A stretch of 14,865 bases of DNA from Bacteroidetes bacterium UBA3022 (GCA_002346225.1 DDYY01000050.1:1-14865), one strand, 5' to 3'. Shown: positions 1 through 7,745, numbered from the stretch's first letter. Notes: a model not told the origin generated them from the letters alone. Translations and numbers: made by a program.

Positions 1-764
<764 letters not shown>

Positions 765-801
765 TTAAGATTGTTTGTAATTGATTGGCTCCTTACCTAT
801 T

Positions 802-815
802 CCAAAATTTTTTGG
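802..815 (-). other. Short inverted repeat in 16S leader
   Basis: CCAAAA and TTTTGG flank a TT loop, a perfect 6-base inverted repeat about 40 bases ahead of the mature 16S 5' end. It could form a small leader hairpin or part of the processing region. It is short and AT-rich, so it may have no role. Confidence 0.3.
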
Positions 816-830
816 TTGCTTCTATCCAAT

Positions 831-842
831 ACTTCAAAGAAC
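831..842 (-). promoter_or_regulatory. boxA-like antitermination motif in rRNA leader
   Basis: On the minus strand this reads GTTCTTTGAAGT, resembling the boxA element (E. coli TGCTCTTTAACA) that loads NusB/NusE to make rRNA transcription resistant to termination. It lies about 70 bases upstream of the mature 16S 5' end and downstream of both predicted promoters, where a boxA would be expected. No boxB hairpin is obvious. The assignment rests on position plus a partial match. Confidence 0.45.
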
Positions 843-871
843 TTGTATAAAAATCTCTACGTGTTTTCACC

Positions 872-888
872 AATAGATATACTCTATT
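872..888 (-). other. Hairpin at predicted 5' end of rRNA leader
   Basis: AATAGA (872-877) and TCTATT (883-888) are perfectly complementary around a five-base loop. The element begins about 6 bases after the predicted start of the proximal rRNA promoter transcript, so it would form the 5' end of that RNA. It is short and AT-rich and may only be coincidental. Confidence 0.3.
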
Positions 889-899
889 CAAACGGGTCA

Positions 900-932
900 C
901 AAAGTTACTTCCTTCTTTTGCGCTTCACCAAA
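900..932 (-). promoter_or_regulatory. rrn promoter P2 (proximal)
   Basis: Read on the minus strand, TTTG (932-929) is followed after 21 bases by TAACTTTG (907-900). This matches the Bacteroidota primary sigma-factor consensus, -33 TTTG and -7 TAnnTTTG with about 19-21 bases between. Transcription would begin near 894, giving a leader of roughly 130 bases before the mature 16S end. Confidence 0.75.
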
Positions 933-1055
933 TTTTTCGGCTACTATTTTTCAACAATTTTTAACGGCCATTTATCTTTCTGCATCTTCCCTTCTACACT
1001 TCTCTTCTTTCGATAAATCTTAAAATACAACCTGATGTTTGCCATCTATTAGTTG

Positions 1056-1063
1056 TAATTTTG
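1056..1063 (+). promoter_or_regulatory. Candidate serC -7 box
   Basis: TAATTTTG is a full match to the Bacteroidota -7 consensus TAnnTTTG and would start transcription near 1069, about 80 bases before serC. The only TTTG upstream (1038-1041) is 14 bases away, closer than the usual 19-21, so the -33 element is weak or absent. Confidence 0.45.
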
Positions 1064-1113
1064 TGGCCGTTATTGTGGCGCTGGAAATACTTGTATAAGA
1101 ACGAATGGGAGCG

Positions 1114-1144
1114 CAAAGGTAATAAGATATTTTAAACCTCCAAA
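1114..1144 (-). promoter_or_regulatory. rrn promoter P1 (distal)
   Basis: Read on the minus strand, TTTG (1144-1141) is followed after 19 bases by TACCTTTG (1121-1114), a full match to the Bacteroidota -33/-7 consensus. Transcription would begin near 1107, giving a leader of about 340 bases. The -33 box ends only 5 bases before the serC ATG, so any upstream activating contacts would lie inside the start of serC. Confidence 0.75.
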
Positions 1145-1149
1145 TAAAA

Positions 1150-2226
1150 ATGAAAATGAGAGTACATAATTTTAATGCCGGACCTGCAATTCTTCCGGAA
1201 AGCGCTCTGGCAGAGGCTTCAGAGGCTATAAAAGAATTCAACGGCCTGGGTATGTCGATCCTGGAAATCTCCCACCGCAGCAAAGACTTTCAGGCGGTGA
1301 TAGATGAAGCAACGACACATATAAAGGAGCTGATGCGCCTACCCGATAACTATTCAGTGCTGTTCCTGCAAGGCGGTGCCTCCACCCAGTTCACCATGGT
1401 ACCAATGAACCTGCTTAAAAGCGGAGAGACTGCGGGTTATGTCAATACCGGCACCTGGTCGAAGAAAGCTATTAAAGAGGCCAAGCTGTTCGGCAATGTG
1501 CAGGTACTTGCCAGCAGTGAAGAGTCTACCTTCAATTATATTCCCAAGGGCTATGACATTCCCGATACCCTGAAGTACCTCCACCTGACTTCCAACAATA
1601 CTATTTATGGTACGCAATACCAGAACTTCCCCAGCAGCAAAGTGCCTGTAGTGGTCGATATGTCTTCCGATATCTTTTCCAAAGAAATGGATTACACACA
1701 ATTCGACTTGATTTATGCAGGTGCGCAGAAAAATCTCGGACCGGCGGGTGTTACACTGGTGATGATCAATAATGATCTCCTGCAGGATCTGGAAAAACCT
1801 ATTCCATCCATGCTGGATTATCGGACCCATATCAGCAATGGTTCACTGTACAACACACCGCCAGTTTTCTCCATATATATGTGTATGCTCACCTTGCGGT
1901 GGTTAAAGAATAATGGAGGTCTTGCCGCCATGGAGCACCGAAACCGCGAAAAAGCCGACCTTTTGTACAACGCCATCGACGCCAGTCCGCTCTTTAAAGG
2001 CACTGTAGCCGTTGAAGATCGCTCCATCATGAACGTGAACTTTATCATGGAGAACAGAGAACTGGAACCTGCATTCCTGCAATATGCAAAAGAAAGGCAA
2101 TGTGTTGGACTCGCCGGCCATCGTTCCGTTGGTGGATTCAGGGCATCTATCTACAACGCACTGCCGTTGAGCAGTGTAGCCTATCTGGTAGAACTGATGG
2201 ATGCATTTACCAAAGAAAATGCTTGA
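1150..2226 (+). CDS. serC: Phosphoserine aminotransferase
   Basis: SerC is a cytoplasmic PLP enzyme that converts 3-phosphohydroxypyruvate and glutamate to phosphoserine and 2-oxoglutarate, the second step of serine synthesis; it can also serve PLP synthesis. Visible hallmarks are the N-terminal HNFNAGPAILP, the EISHRS segment near residue 40, QGGAS near 75, NTGTWS near 100 and the PLP-binding lysine in GAQKNLGPAG (K194). The protein is 358 residues, normal for the family, and ends in the expected substrate-binding region AGHRSVGGFRASIYNA. The start could be ATG 1150 or ATG 1156, which give two residues' difference; neither has a Shine-Dalgarno sequence. serA follows after 19 bases, so the two are probably one operon. 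The gene is divergent from the 16S gene and its start lies against an rRNA promoter. Confidence 0.96.
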   Translation: MKMRVHNFNAGPAILPESALAEASEAIKEFNGLGMSILEISHRSKDFQAVIDEATTHIKELMRLPDNYSVLFLQGGASTQFTMVPMNLLKSGETAGYVNTGTWSKKAIKEAKLFGNVQVLASSEESTFNYIPKGYDIPDTLKYLHLTSNNTIYGTQYQNFPSSKVPVVVDMSSDIFSKEMDYTQFDLIYAGAQKNLGPAGVTLVMINNDLLQDLEKPIPSMLDYRTHISNGSLYNTPPVFSIYMCMLTLRWLKNNGGLAAMEHRNREKADLLYNAIDASPLFKGTVAVEDRSIMNVNFIMENRELEPAFLQYAKERQCVGLAGHRSVGGFRASIYNALPLSSVAYLVELMDAFTKENA

Positions 2227-2245
2227 TTGATTAAAACTAAAATTT

Positions 2246-3166
2246 ATGTCTAAGATATTACTTGCCACAGAGAAGCCCTTTGCGGCAGATGCTGTGCAGA
2301 AGATTAAGAATGCAGTGGCAGAGAGTCGGCACACTTTAGAGACACTGGAATCCTATACCGATCAACAAGAACTCAAGGAAGCCATTGCGGATGCGGAAGC
2401 ACTCATTATTAGAAGTGATAAAGTTGACCGGGCCATCATTGAAGCAGGTAAACAGCTGAAAATAATTGTCAGGGCCGGTGCAGGTTACGATAATGTGGAC
2501 CTTGCTGCAGCTTCAGAGAACAATGTTGTGGTGATGAACACGCCGGGCCAGAATGCGAATGCGGTGGCTGAGTTGGTTATCGGATTCATGATATTTCAGT
2601 CGCGGAAACAATTCAACGGTTCTTCCGGGACCGAGATTCGCGGCAAGAAACTGGGGATTGTCGGCTATGGCAATATCGGGCGTCTGGTAGCCCAGGCAGG
2701 GAAATCGCTGGGAATGGAAGTGGTGGCCTACGACAAATTCGTGGAGGCATCTGTGATGCAGGAGAAAGGTATTCATCCCTCCGGGAGCATTGAAGACATT
2801 TTCAGCACCTGTCAGTATGTAAGTCTGCATATTCCGGTGGTATCAGAAAGCAAGGGTGCAGTAGATTATCACCTGCTTTCATCCATGCCTAAAAACGCAA
2901 TGTTGATCAATACCGCCCGCCAGGAGGTAGTGAATGAGCAGGATTTGTTAAAGGTGATGATGGAACGGAAAGACTTCACGTTCGTTTCCGATTTCATGCC
3001 CAAGGAAGCCGGCCTGAACGACCCTTCGCTGGCAGGACGCTGGTTTGCTCCGGTTAAAAAAATGGGTGCTCAGACTGCTGAAGCCAATGTCAATGCAGGC
3101 ATTGCCGCAGCGCGTCAAATCATCCGCTTCTTTGATTCAGGGGATACCACTTTCCGGGTCAACTGA
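2246..3166 (+). CDS. serA: D-3-phosphoglycerate dehydrogenase, short form
   Basis: SerA oxidises 3-phosphoglycerate to 3-phosphohydroxypyruvate with NAD, the committed step of serine synthesis. At 306 residues it has the catalytic and NAD-binding domains only, with no ACT or other regulatory domain, so classical serine feedback through ACT is not expected. Visible motifs are RAGAGYDNVDL (76-86), NTPGQNANAVAEL (98-110), the nucleotide loop GIVGYGNIGR (137-146) and INTARQEV with the substrate-binding Arg225. The usual catalytic His of the PH-IGAST motif is replaced: the matching segment reads APVKKMGAQTAEAN (268-281), placing Lys272 where His is expected. From memory this Lys form is normal in Bacteroides and Entamoeba enzymes. 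serC lies 19 bases upstream. The stop is 4 bases from the stop of a gene on the other strand. Confidence 0.94.
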   Translation: MSKILLATEKPFAADAVQKIKNAVAESRHTLETLESYTDQQELKEAIADAEALIIRSDKVDRAIIEAGKQLKIIVRAGAGYDNVDLAAASENNVVVMNTPGQNANAVAELVIGFMIFQSRKQFNGSSGTEIRGKKLGIVGYGNIGRLVAQAGKSLGMEVVAYDKFVEASVMQEKGIHPSGSIEDIFSTCQYVSLHIPVVSESKGAVDYHLLSSMPKNAMLINTARQEVVNEQDLLKVMMERKDFTFVSDFMPKEAGLNDPSLAGRWFAPVKKMGAQTAEANVNAGIAAARQIIRFFDSGDTTFRVN

Positions 3167-3170
3167 GACT

Positions 3171-3638
3171 TCAACTGAAGCGAAAGGCATATTTGCTGCC
3201 ATCGCTGAACAGGAAAGTAAAAACACCTTCCATACCGCCTCGTTCTCTCACTGTTCCCGAAAAGGTGCAGGACTGAACCGGGCGGTATGTTTTTTTGGCC
3301 GCATATACAGGAACAAAGGTCAGGACAACCTGGCCAGGCTTGGGTTCCCGGACCTGCTGGACCTCCATAGTTACAGGCTCGAAAGTCTGTTTTGTCTTGC
3401 CCACAGAAAATTGGAGTGTAGCCTCCTTGTAAGCTGCTTCTTTCACCGCATCCTGCACAGTTACAGCTATATTCATTTCGACGATAAGCGAGAAATCAGC
3501 TACACAGTTGCCACTTGTAAGGCAACCGGAGGGTACATCAAAATAGTAATCCCGTGTTGTATGAATCAGCCCGTCAGCGATTTCCTCCTGCCCCCAACCA
3601 CAAAATGTGATGACAGCGCTGCAAATGAATAAGTACAT
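3171..3638 (-). CDS. Putative secreted protein of unknown function
   Basis: I do not recognise the family. The 155-residue product begins with a hydrophobic segment (residues 1-15) followed by GQEEIADG, which looks like a signal peptide ending near residue 17, although the usual positive residues at the start are missing. The rest alternates polar and beta-prone stretches, with four Cys in the likely mature part or its edge (including PSGCLTSGNC), suggesting a small beta-rich envelope protein. ATG 3638 is the only ordinary start before an in-frame stop upstream. No -7 box is visible ahead of it. It lies antisense between serA and DUF1015 and breaks what is otherwise a same-strand block. The overlapping plus-strand frame (3045-3632) is less protein-like and has no start signal, which favours this strand. 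Confidence 0.6.
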   Translation of the reverse strand: MYLFICSAVITFCGWGQEEIADGLIHTTRDYYFDVPSGCLTSGNCVADFSLIVEMNIAVTVQDAVKEAAYKEATLQFSVGKTKQTFEPVTMEVQQVREPKPGQVVLTFVPVYAAKKTYRPVQSCTFSGTVRERGGMEGVFTFLFSDGSKYAFRFS

Positions 3639-3767
3639 GCAATAAGCGTTAGTGAGGTAGACGTGTTTCTATTCCGGTTAAACGCAAGTTCTGCACTTTC
3701 GGTATTTGAATTGCCACATTAACCCGGATTTAATACCTTATATAGAAGCGCTGACGACTTCAATCAG

Positions 3768-3775
3768 TATATTTG
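3768..3775 (+). promoter_or_regulatory. -7 promoter box for the DUF1015 gene
   Basis: TATATTTG matches the Bacteroidota -7 consensus TAnnTTTG in full and lies 19 bases before the ATG, so the mRNA would have a leader of about 13 bases. No clear TTG or TTTG sits 19-21 bases upstream. It fits the need for a separate promoter, because an antisense gene separates this operon from serC-serA. Confidence 0.55.
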
Positions 3776-3794
3776 CCGCAAAATTGAAACCCAA

Positions 3795-5042
3795 ATGGCC
3801 ATTATTAAACCTTTCAAAGGCGTTCGTCCCCAACCGCAATTTGCTGCACAGGTAGCCAGCCGCCCTTACGATGTACTCAACAGTGCAGAGGCGCGGGAAG
3901 AAGCAGCGGGCAACCCCTATTCCTTTCTTCATGTATGCAAACCGGAAATCGACCTCCCTGAATCCACCGATGTTTATAGCCAGGAAGTGTATGACAAAGG
4001 AAAAGCCAACCTGCATCAGATGATCAGTGATGGCATACTCTTTCAAGATGCGAGTGCTTGCATGTATGTATACCGCCAGATTATGAACGGACACAGTCAG
4101 GTTGGGCTTGTTGCCAATTCAAGTATTGACGATTACTTCAATGATATTATCAAGAAGCACGAATTCACCCGTCCGGAGAAAGAAAATGACCGCATCCGCC
4201 ATATGGCCACCCTGGAATGTCATCCGGAGCCGGTATTTCTCACCTATCCCGATGTTGCTGAAATTGACAGCATCATGAACCAGGCCATTCAGCAGACACC
4301 TGAATACGATTTTACTGCAGAGGATGGCATTCAGCACACCTTCTGGAAAATAGAAGACGCTGCAATAAATGAAAAGATTGAAGCACTCTTCGCTGAGAAA
4401 GTACCCTTTACCTATATAGCTGACGGACACCACAGAAGCGCCTCCAGTGCCAAAGTGGGCCAACAACTGCGGGAAGCCCATCCGGATTACACCGGTGCAG
4501 AACCCTTCAATTTCTTTCTGAGTGTATTATTTCCTGCCAGCCAGCTGATGATTATGGATTATAACCGGGTGGTGAAAGACCTCAACGGAAATGTTCCTAT
4601 GGAATTCTTCAAAAAGCTGGATGCCTCGTTCACTATCAAACACATGGGTACCGAAGCATATAAGCCTCAACGGATGCATGAATTCAGTCTTTACTTTGAT
4701 GGGCACTGGTATCAATTATTAGCTAAGGAGCATACCTACAATGACAATGACCCCATTGAATGTCTCGATGTTACGGTATTGACCAACTACCTTCTGGACC
4801 CCATTTTAGGCATCAAGGATCAGCGGACAGATAAGCGCATCGATTTTGTGGGAGGGATACGCGGTATGTCTGAATTGAAAAAGCGCGTTGACAGCGGTGA
4901 GATGCAGGTTGCTATTGCTTTGTATCCTGTTGCCATCCAGCAGCTCATTAATATTTCTGATTCCGGCAATGTAATGCCACCCAAATCCACCTGGTTCGAG
5001 CCTAAACTGCGCAGCGGACTGGTTGTTCATATGTTCAATTAA
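3795..5042 (+). CDS. DUF1015 family protein
   Basis: This 415-residue cytoplasmic protein belongs to the conserved DUF1015 family, recognised from the N-terminal IKPFKGVRP, the SRPYDVLNSAEAREEAAGNPYSFLHV segment (residues 22-47), KEHEFTR-like KKHEFTRPEKEND near 120, and YIADGHHRSASS with DGHHR at 210-214. The length is typical. The biochemical role is not established to my knowledge. The family is often found beside serC and serA in Bacteroidota, as here, and no phosphoserine phosphatase is in this window, so a role in serine or phosphoserine metabolism is a reasonable inference. DGHHR also recalls the motif of free-serine kinases of the ParB/sulfiredoxin superfold (SerK, SbnI), from memory. 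It has its own -7 box upstream, and the PLP enzyme gene starts 4 bases after its stop, indicating an operon. Confidence 0.9.
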   Translation: MAIIKPFKGVRPQPQFAAQVASRPYDVLNSAEAREEAAGNPYSFLHVCKPEIDLPESTDVYSQEVYDKGKANLHQMISDGILFQDASACMYVYRQIMNGHSQVGLVANSSIDDYFNDIIKKHEFTRPEKENDRIRHMATLECHPEPVFLTYPDVAEIDSIMNQAIQQTPEYDFTAEDGIQHTFWKIEDAAINEKIEALFAEKVPFTYIADGHHRSASSAKVGQQLREAHPDYTGAEPFNFFLSVLFPASQLMIMDYNRVVKDLNGNVPMEFFKKLDASFTIKHMGTEAYKPQRMHEFSLYFDGHWYQLLAKEHTYNDNDPIECLDVTVLTNYLLDPILGIKDQRTDKRIDFVGGIRGMSELKKRVDSGEMQVAIALYPVAIQQLINISDSGNVMPPKSTWFEPKLRSGLVVHMFN

Positions 5043-5046
5043 TACC

Positions 5047-6195
5047 ATGAGTAAAAAATTCGCCACCAAGGCTATCCATGCAGGGGTAGAACCCGATCCT
5101 TCTACCGGTGCCATTATGACACCTATTTTCCAGACCTCTACCTATGTGCAAGAGGCTCCCGGCGTGCATAAGGGCTATGAATACGCCCGCACTCAAAACC
5201 CCACAAGGATTGCTTTGGAGAAATGCCTTGCCGAGCTGGAGAACGGCACCCATGGCATCTGCTTTTCCAGCGGCATGGCAGCAGTAGATGCGGCGATTAA
5301 ATTACTCAGCCAGGGCGATGAGGTAATCTCCACCAATGATCTTTACGGCGGTACTTATCGGTCCTTTACCAAAATCTATTCCCGCTTCGGATTAGGCTTT
5401 CACTTCACTGATATGACCCGCCCGGAAAATATCAGTGCCCTGATCAATTCCAAAACGAAAATGATTTGGGTGGAGACGCCAACCAATCCGATGCTGAATA
5501 TCATTGATATTGAAGCAGTGGCTGCTATTGCGAAGGCACATCAGCTTTTACTGGTGGTGGATAATACATTTGCTTCGCCTTACCTGCAAAATCCACTGGA
5601 CCTGGGTGCTGATATCGTTCTTCACTCTGCCACCAAATACCTGGGCGGACACAGCGATGTCGTGAGTGGTGCGCTGATTGTGAAGGACGCAGGACTTGCA
5701 GAACAATTGTACTTCATTCAAAATGGGAATGGTGCCGTACCGGGACCACAAGATTGCTTTCTGGTATTAAGAGGTATTAAAACACTCCATCTGCGTGTGC
5801 AACGCTCCTGCGAAAACGCAGAGAAAGTAGCTCGCTTTCTGACCGAACACCCCAAGGTAGCTAAGGTATACTGGCCGGGATTTGAAAACCATCCCAATCA
5901 CGATATCGCCAAAAAACAAATGCGTGCTTTTGGCGGTATGGTATCTTTTACGCTGGAAGGAGATGATTTCGAAAGTGCCAAAAGAATACTCAGCAATACC
6001 GAGGTCTTTGCATTGGCAGAATCTCTGGGTGGAATTGAGAGCCTTATTGGTCACCCGGCAAGTATGACCCATGCTTCCATCCCGAAAGAAGAGCGCATGA
6101 AAACGGGTCTAGTAGATTCACTGATTCGCTTAAGTGTTGGTGCTGAAGATGCAGATGACCTGATTGCTGATTTACAAAATGCCCTTTCCATCTGA
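5047..6195 (+). CDS. metB: Cystathionine gamma-synthase / gamma-lyase family PLP enzyme
   Basis: This is a 382-residue trans-sulfuration enzyme of the Cys/Met metabolism PLP family, acting in the cytoplasm. Visible hallmarks are the YEYART(x)NPTR motif (about 43-52), the SSGMAA turn near 75, DNTFASPYLQNP near 177 and the PLP lysine in HSATKYLGGHSD (K197), then LAESLGGIESLIGHPASMTHAS near the C-terminus. The sequence alone does not separate cystathionine gamma-synthase (MetB, methionine synthesis) from gamma-lyase (cysteine from cystathionine), since both keep these motifs. An upstream in-frame ATG at 5023 lies inside DUF1015; ATG 5047 gives the normal MSKKFATKAIHAG start, 4 bases after the DUF1015 stop. 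The stop TGA overlaps the next ATG by one base. The symbol metB is a best guess; gamma-lyase is the main alternative. Confidence 0.9.
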   Translation: MSKKFATKAIHAGVEPDPSTGAIMTPIFQTSTYVQEAPGVHKGYEYARTQNPTRIALEKCLAELENGTHGICFSSGMAAVDAAIKLLSQGDEVISTNDLYGGTYRSFTKIYSRFGLGFHFTDMTRPENISALINSKTKMIWVETPTNPMLNIIDIEAVAAIAKAHQLLLVVDNTFASPYLQNPLDLGADIVLHSATKYLGGHSDVVSGALIVKDAGLAEQLYFIQNGNGAVPGPQDCFLVLRGIKTLHLRVQRSCENAEKVARFLTEHPKVAKVYWPGFENHPNHDIAKKQMRAFGGMVSFTLEGDDFESAKRILSNTEVFALAESLGGIESLIGHPASMTHASIPKEERMKTGLVDSLIRLSVGAEDADDLIADLQNALSI

Positions 6196-6962
6196 TGGAT
6201 ATTGCCACCCTGACATTGCTCACATTAGCCGTTGGTCCAGCTGTTGCTATCATGGCCTTTGTATATGCGCGCGACAAGCATGACCGCGAGCCGTTTGGCA
6301 TCTTGCTGGTGAGCTTTTTCTGGGGTTGCTTCAGTGTGGTTCCGGCAATTATCCTTGAGACTTTCCTACCCGGAATTATTCCCGGCAGCACCGGCAGCAG
6401 TCTTATCTCCATTGCCATATATACCTTTATTGTAATCGCCTTCAGTGAAGAGTTCTCCAAATTTATTTTCCTTCGCTACTACTCCTACAAGAAAAGGTCG
6501 TTCAATGAACCCTTCGATGGGATAATTTATGCCATCATGGTGGGGATGGGCTTTGCCACCATCGAGAACCTGATGTATGTTTTCGGTGCCAATACACCAC
6601 AAAACCAATGGGCGACAGCCGGTTTGCGGGCTATCACTGCGGTTCCTGCGCATGCAACCTTTGCAGTAGTTATGGGCTATTTCGCCGGTCTTGCCAAATT
6701 TGACAAGAAAAGAGAAAAAGGCTTATTACAACTAGGGCTATTGCTGGCGACTGCCCTGCATGGTTTTTACGATTTCTTCCTTTTCCAAAACCTTACCGCT
6801 GGATTGTATATCGGCGCATTCATTTCATTGGTTGTAGGCATCCGGTTTTCGTTTAAAGCTATGCGCCTGCACAATCAGCGCTCTCCCTTTCACCCGGATG
6901 CTGCAGCAGCTGCTGCTGAAAACCCGCCAGATGCCTTCGAGTCCCCGCACAAGCCGAGCTAA
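6195..6962 (+). CDS. prsW: PrsW-family intramembrane metalloprotease
   Basis: This 255-residue polytopic membrane protein matches the PrsW/CAAX-protease-like group, which cuts within membranes; Bacillus PrsW cleaves the anti-sigma factor RsiW. Hydrophobic spans are visible at about 4-23, 35-58, 68-92, 108-130, 150-166, 178-196 and 203-219. The diagnostic motifs are present: FSEEFSKF with the paired Glu85-Glu86, FATIEN (Glu124), VPAHATFAVVMGYF (His153) and ALHGFYDFF (His189), the expected catalytic and metal-binding positions. An early RDKHDREP loop is also typical. The C-terminal 35 residues are an Ala/Pro-rich hydrophilic tail. ATG overlaps the stop of the preceding PLP enzyme (TGATG), so translation is probably coupled. 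No anti-sigma factor lies nearby, so the substrate is unknown. Confidence 0.88.
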   Translation: MDIATLTLLTLAVGPAVAIMAFVYARDKHDREPFGILLVSFFWGCFSVVPAIILETFLPGIIPGSTGSSLISIAIYTFIVIAFSEEFSKFIFLRYYSYKKRSFNEPFDGIIYAIMVGMGFATIENLMYVFGANTPQNQWATAGLRAITAVPAHATFAVVMGYFAGLAKFDKKREKGLLQLGLLLATALHGFYDFFLFQNLTAGLYIGAFISLVVGIRFSFKAMRLHNQRSPFHPDAAAAAAENPPDAFESPHKPS

Positions 6963-7745
6963 ATGCCCTCCTCCCCGCGTAATTTGAAAGCCCTGCTGGA
7001 TAAGGCTGTTGCCACTTACAATCAGCCCGGTTTTATACCTAACGATCCCATCAGTATCCCTCATCGCTTTAATGTATTACAAGACCGCGAAATTATCGGG
7101 TTGTGGACGGCGGTGCTCGCGTGGGGTCAGCGTGCCACGATTATCCGCAATGCGGAGCAGCTCATTACCTTAATGGAAGGAGAACCCCATCGATTCGTAC
7201 TGGAACACAGCGAGAAGGACCTGAAAAGATTCCTGTCGTTCGTGCACCGCACTTTTAACGCCACCGATGCACTCTATTTCATCCACTTTTTTCAGCGCTG
7301 GTACCAGCAGCATGTTTCACTCGAAACAGCCTTTTTACCTCCCGATTACATGAGCAGCACAGATACAGGTCCGATGTTGCAGCACTTCCACGATACCTTT
7401 TTCGACGACGAGCTGGCACCACTTCGAACCCGCAAACATATTGCTTCGCCTGCCCGCAACAGCTCCTGCAAGCGATTGAACATGTTTTTGCGTTGGATGG
7501 TACGGCGGGACGATAATGGCGTCGACTTCGGAGTATGGCGGCAAATAAGTCCTTCTCAACTGGTTTGTCCTTTGGATGTGCATGTGCAAAGAGTTGCCAT
7601 GCACTTCGGGTTATTGAAACGCCATCAATCTGACTGGAAAGCAGCATTAGAATTAAGCGAAGCACTGCGCCGCTTCGACCCGGAAGATCCTGTTCAATAT
7701 GACTTTGCCCTGTTTGGCCTGGGTGTCCACCAAAAGATGGCATGA
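6963..7745 (+). CDS. DUF2400 / TIGR02757 family protein
   Basis: This 260-residue soluble protein matches the DUF2400 (TIGR02757) family, common in Bacteroidota and of unproven function. Characteristic segments are DPISIPHRF (28-36), REIIGLWTAVLAWGQRATIIRNAEQL (42-67), SSCKRLNMFLRWMVRRDDNGVDFGVW (167-192), CPLDVHVQRVAMHFGLL (202-218) and DPEDPVQYDFALFGLG (239-254). PLDVHVQRV resembles the VDTHVFRV segment of endonuclease III-type HhH-GPD DNA glycosylases, which carries their catalytic Asp; here the Asp is residue 205 and Lys170 lies upstream. A DNA-repair role is an inference from that similarity. The ATG follows the prsW stop directly (TAAATG), so it is in the same operon. The downstream small gene begins 19 bases after the stop. 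Confidence 0.88.
   Translation: MPSSPRNLKALLDKAVATYNQPGFIPNDPISIPHRFNVLQDREIIGLWTAVLAWGQRATIIRNAEQLITLMEGEPHRFVLEHSEKDLKRFLSFVHRTFNATDALYFIHFFQRWYQQHVSLETAFLPPDYMSSTDTGPMLQHFHDTFFDDELAPLRTRKHIASPARNSSCKRLNMFLRWMVRRDDNGVDFGVWRQISPSQLVCPLDVHVQRVAMHFGLLKRHQSDWKAALELSEALRRFDPEDPVQYDFALFGLGVHQKMA

Larger units (their letters stand above)
765..1149. other. rRNA leader and divergent rrn/serC promoter region, no gene
   Basis: This 385-base AT-rich stretch separates the 16S gene from serC, which is transcribed the other way. It holds two minus-strand rRNA promoters (900-932 and 1114-1144), a boxA-like leader motif (831-842), two short inverted repeats (802-815 and 872-888) and a candidate serC -7 box (1056-1063). 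I see no convincing coding sequence here: the open frames that cross it are low-complexity or are extensions of frames antisense to serC. Confidence 0.8.

Noticed and set aside
1020..1283. Minus-strand 87-aa frame between the rrn promoters and serC
   Set aside because: It is mostly antisense to serC and includes both promoter motifs; no homology is visible.
3160..3178. Direct repeat CAACTGA at the serA end
   Set aside because: Two 7-base copies 10 bases apart are expected by chance and fall partly in coding sequence.
3045..3632. Plus-strand frame of 195 aa overlapping the end of serA
   Set aside because: It overlaps serA in another frame and is antisense to the secreted-protein gene; the translation is compositionally odd (many Cys, His, Ser) with no start signal.
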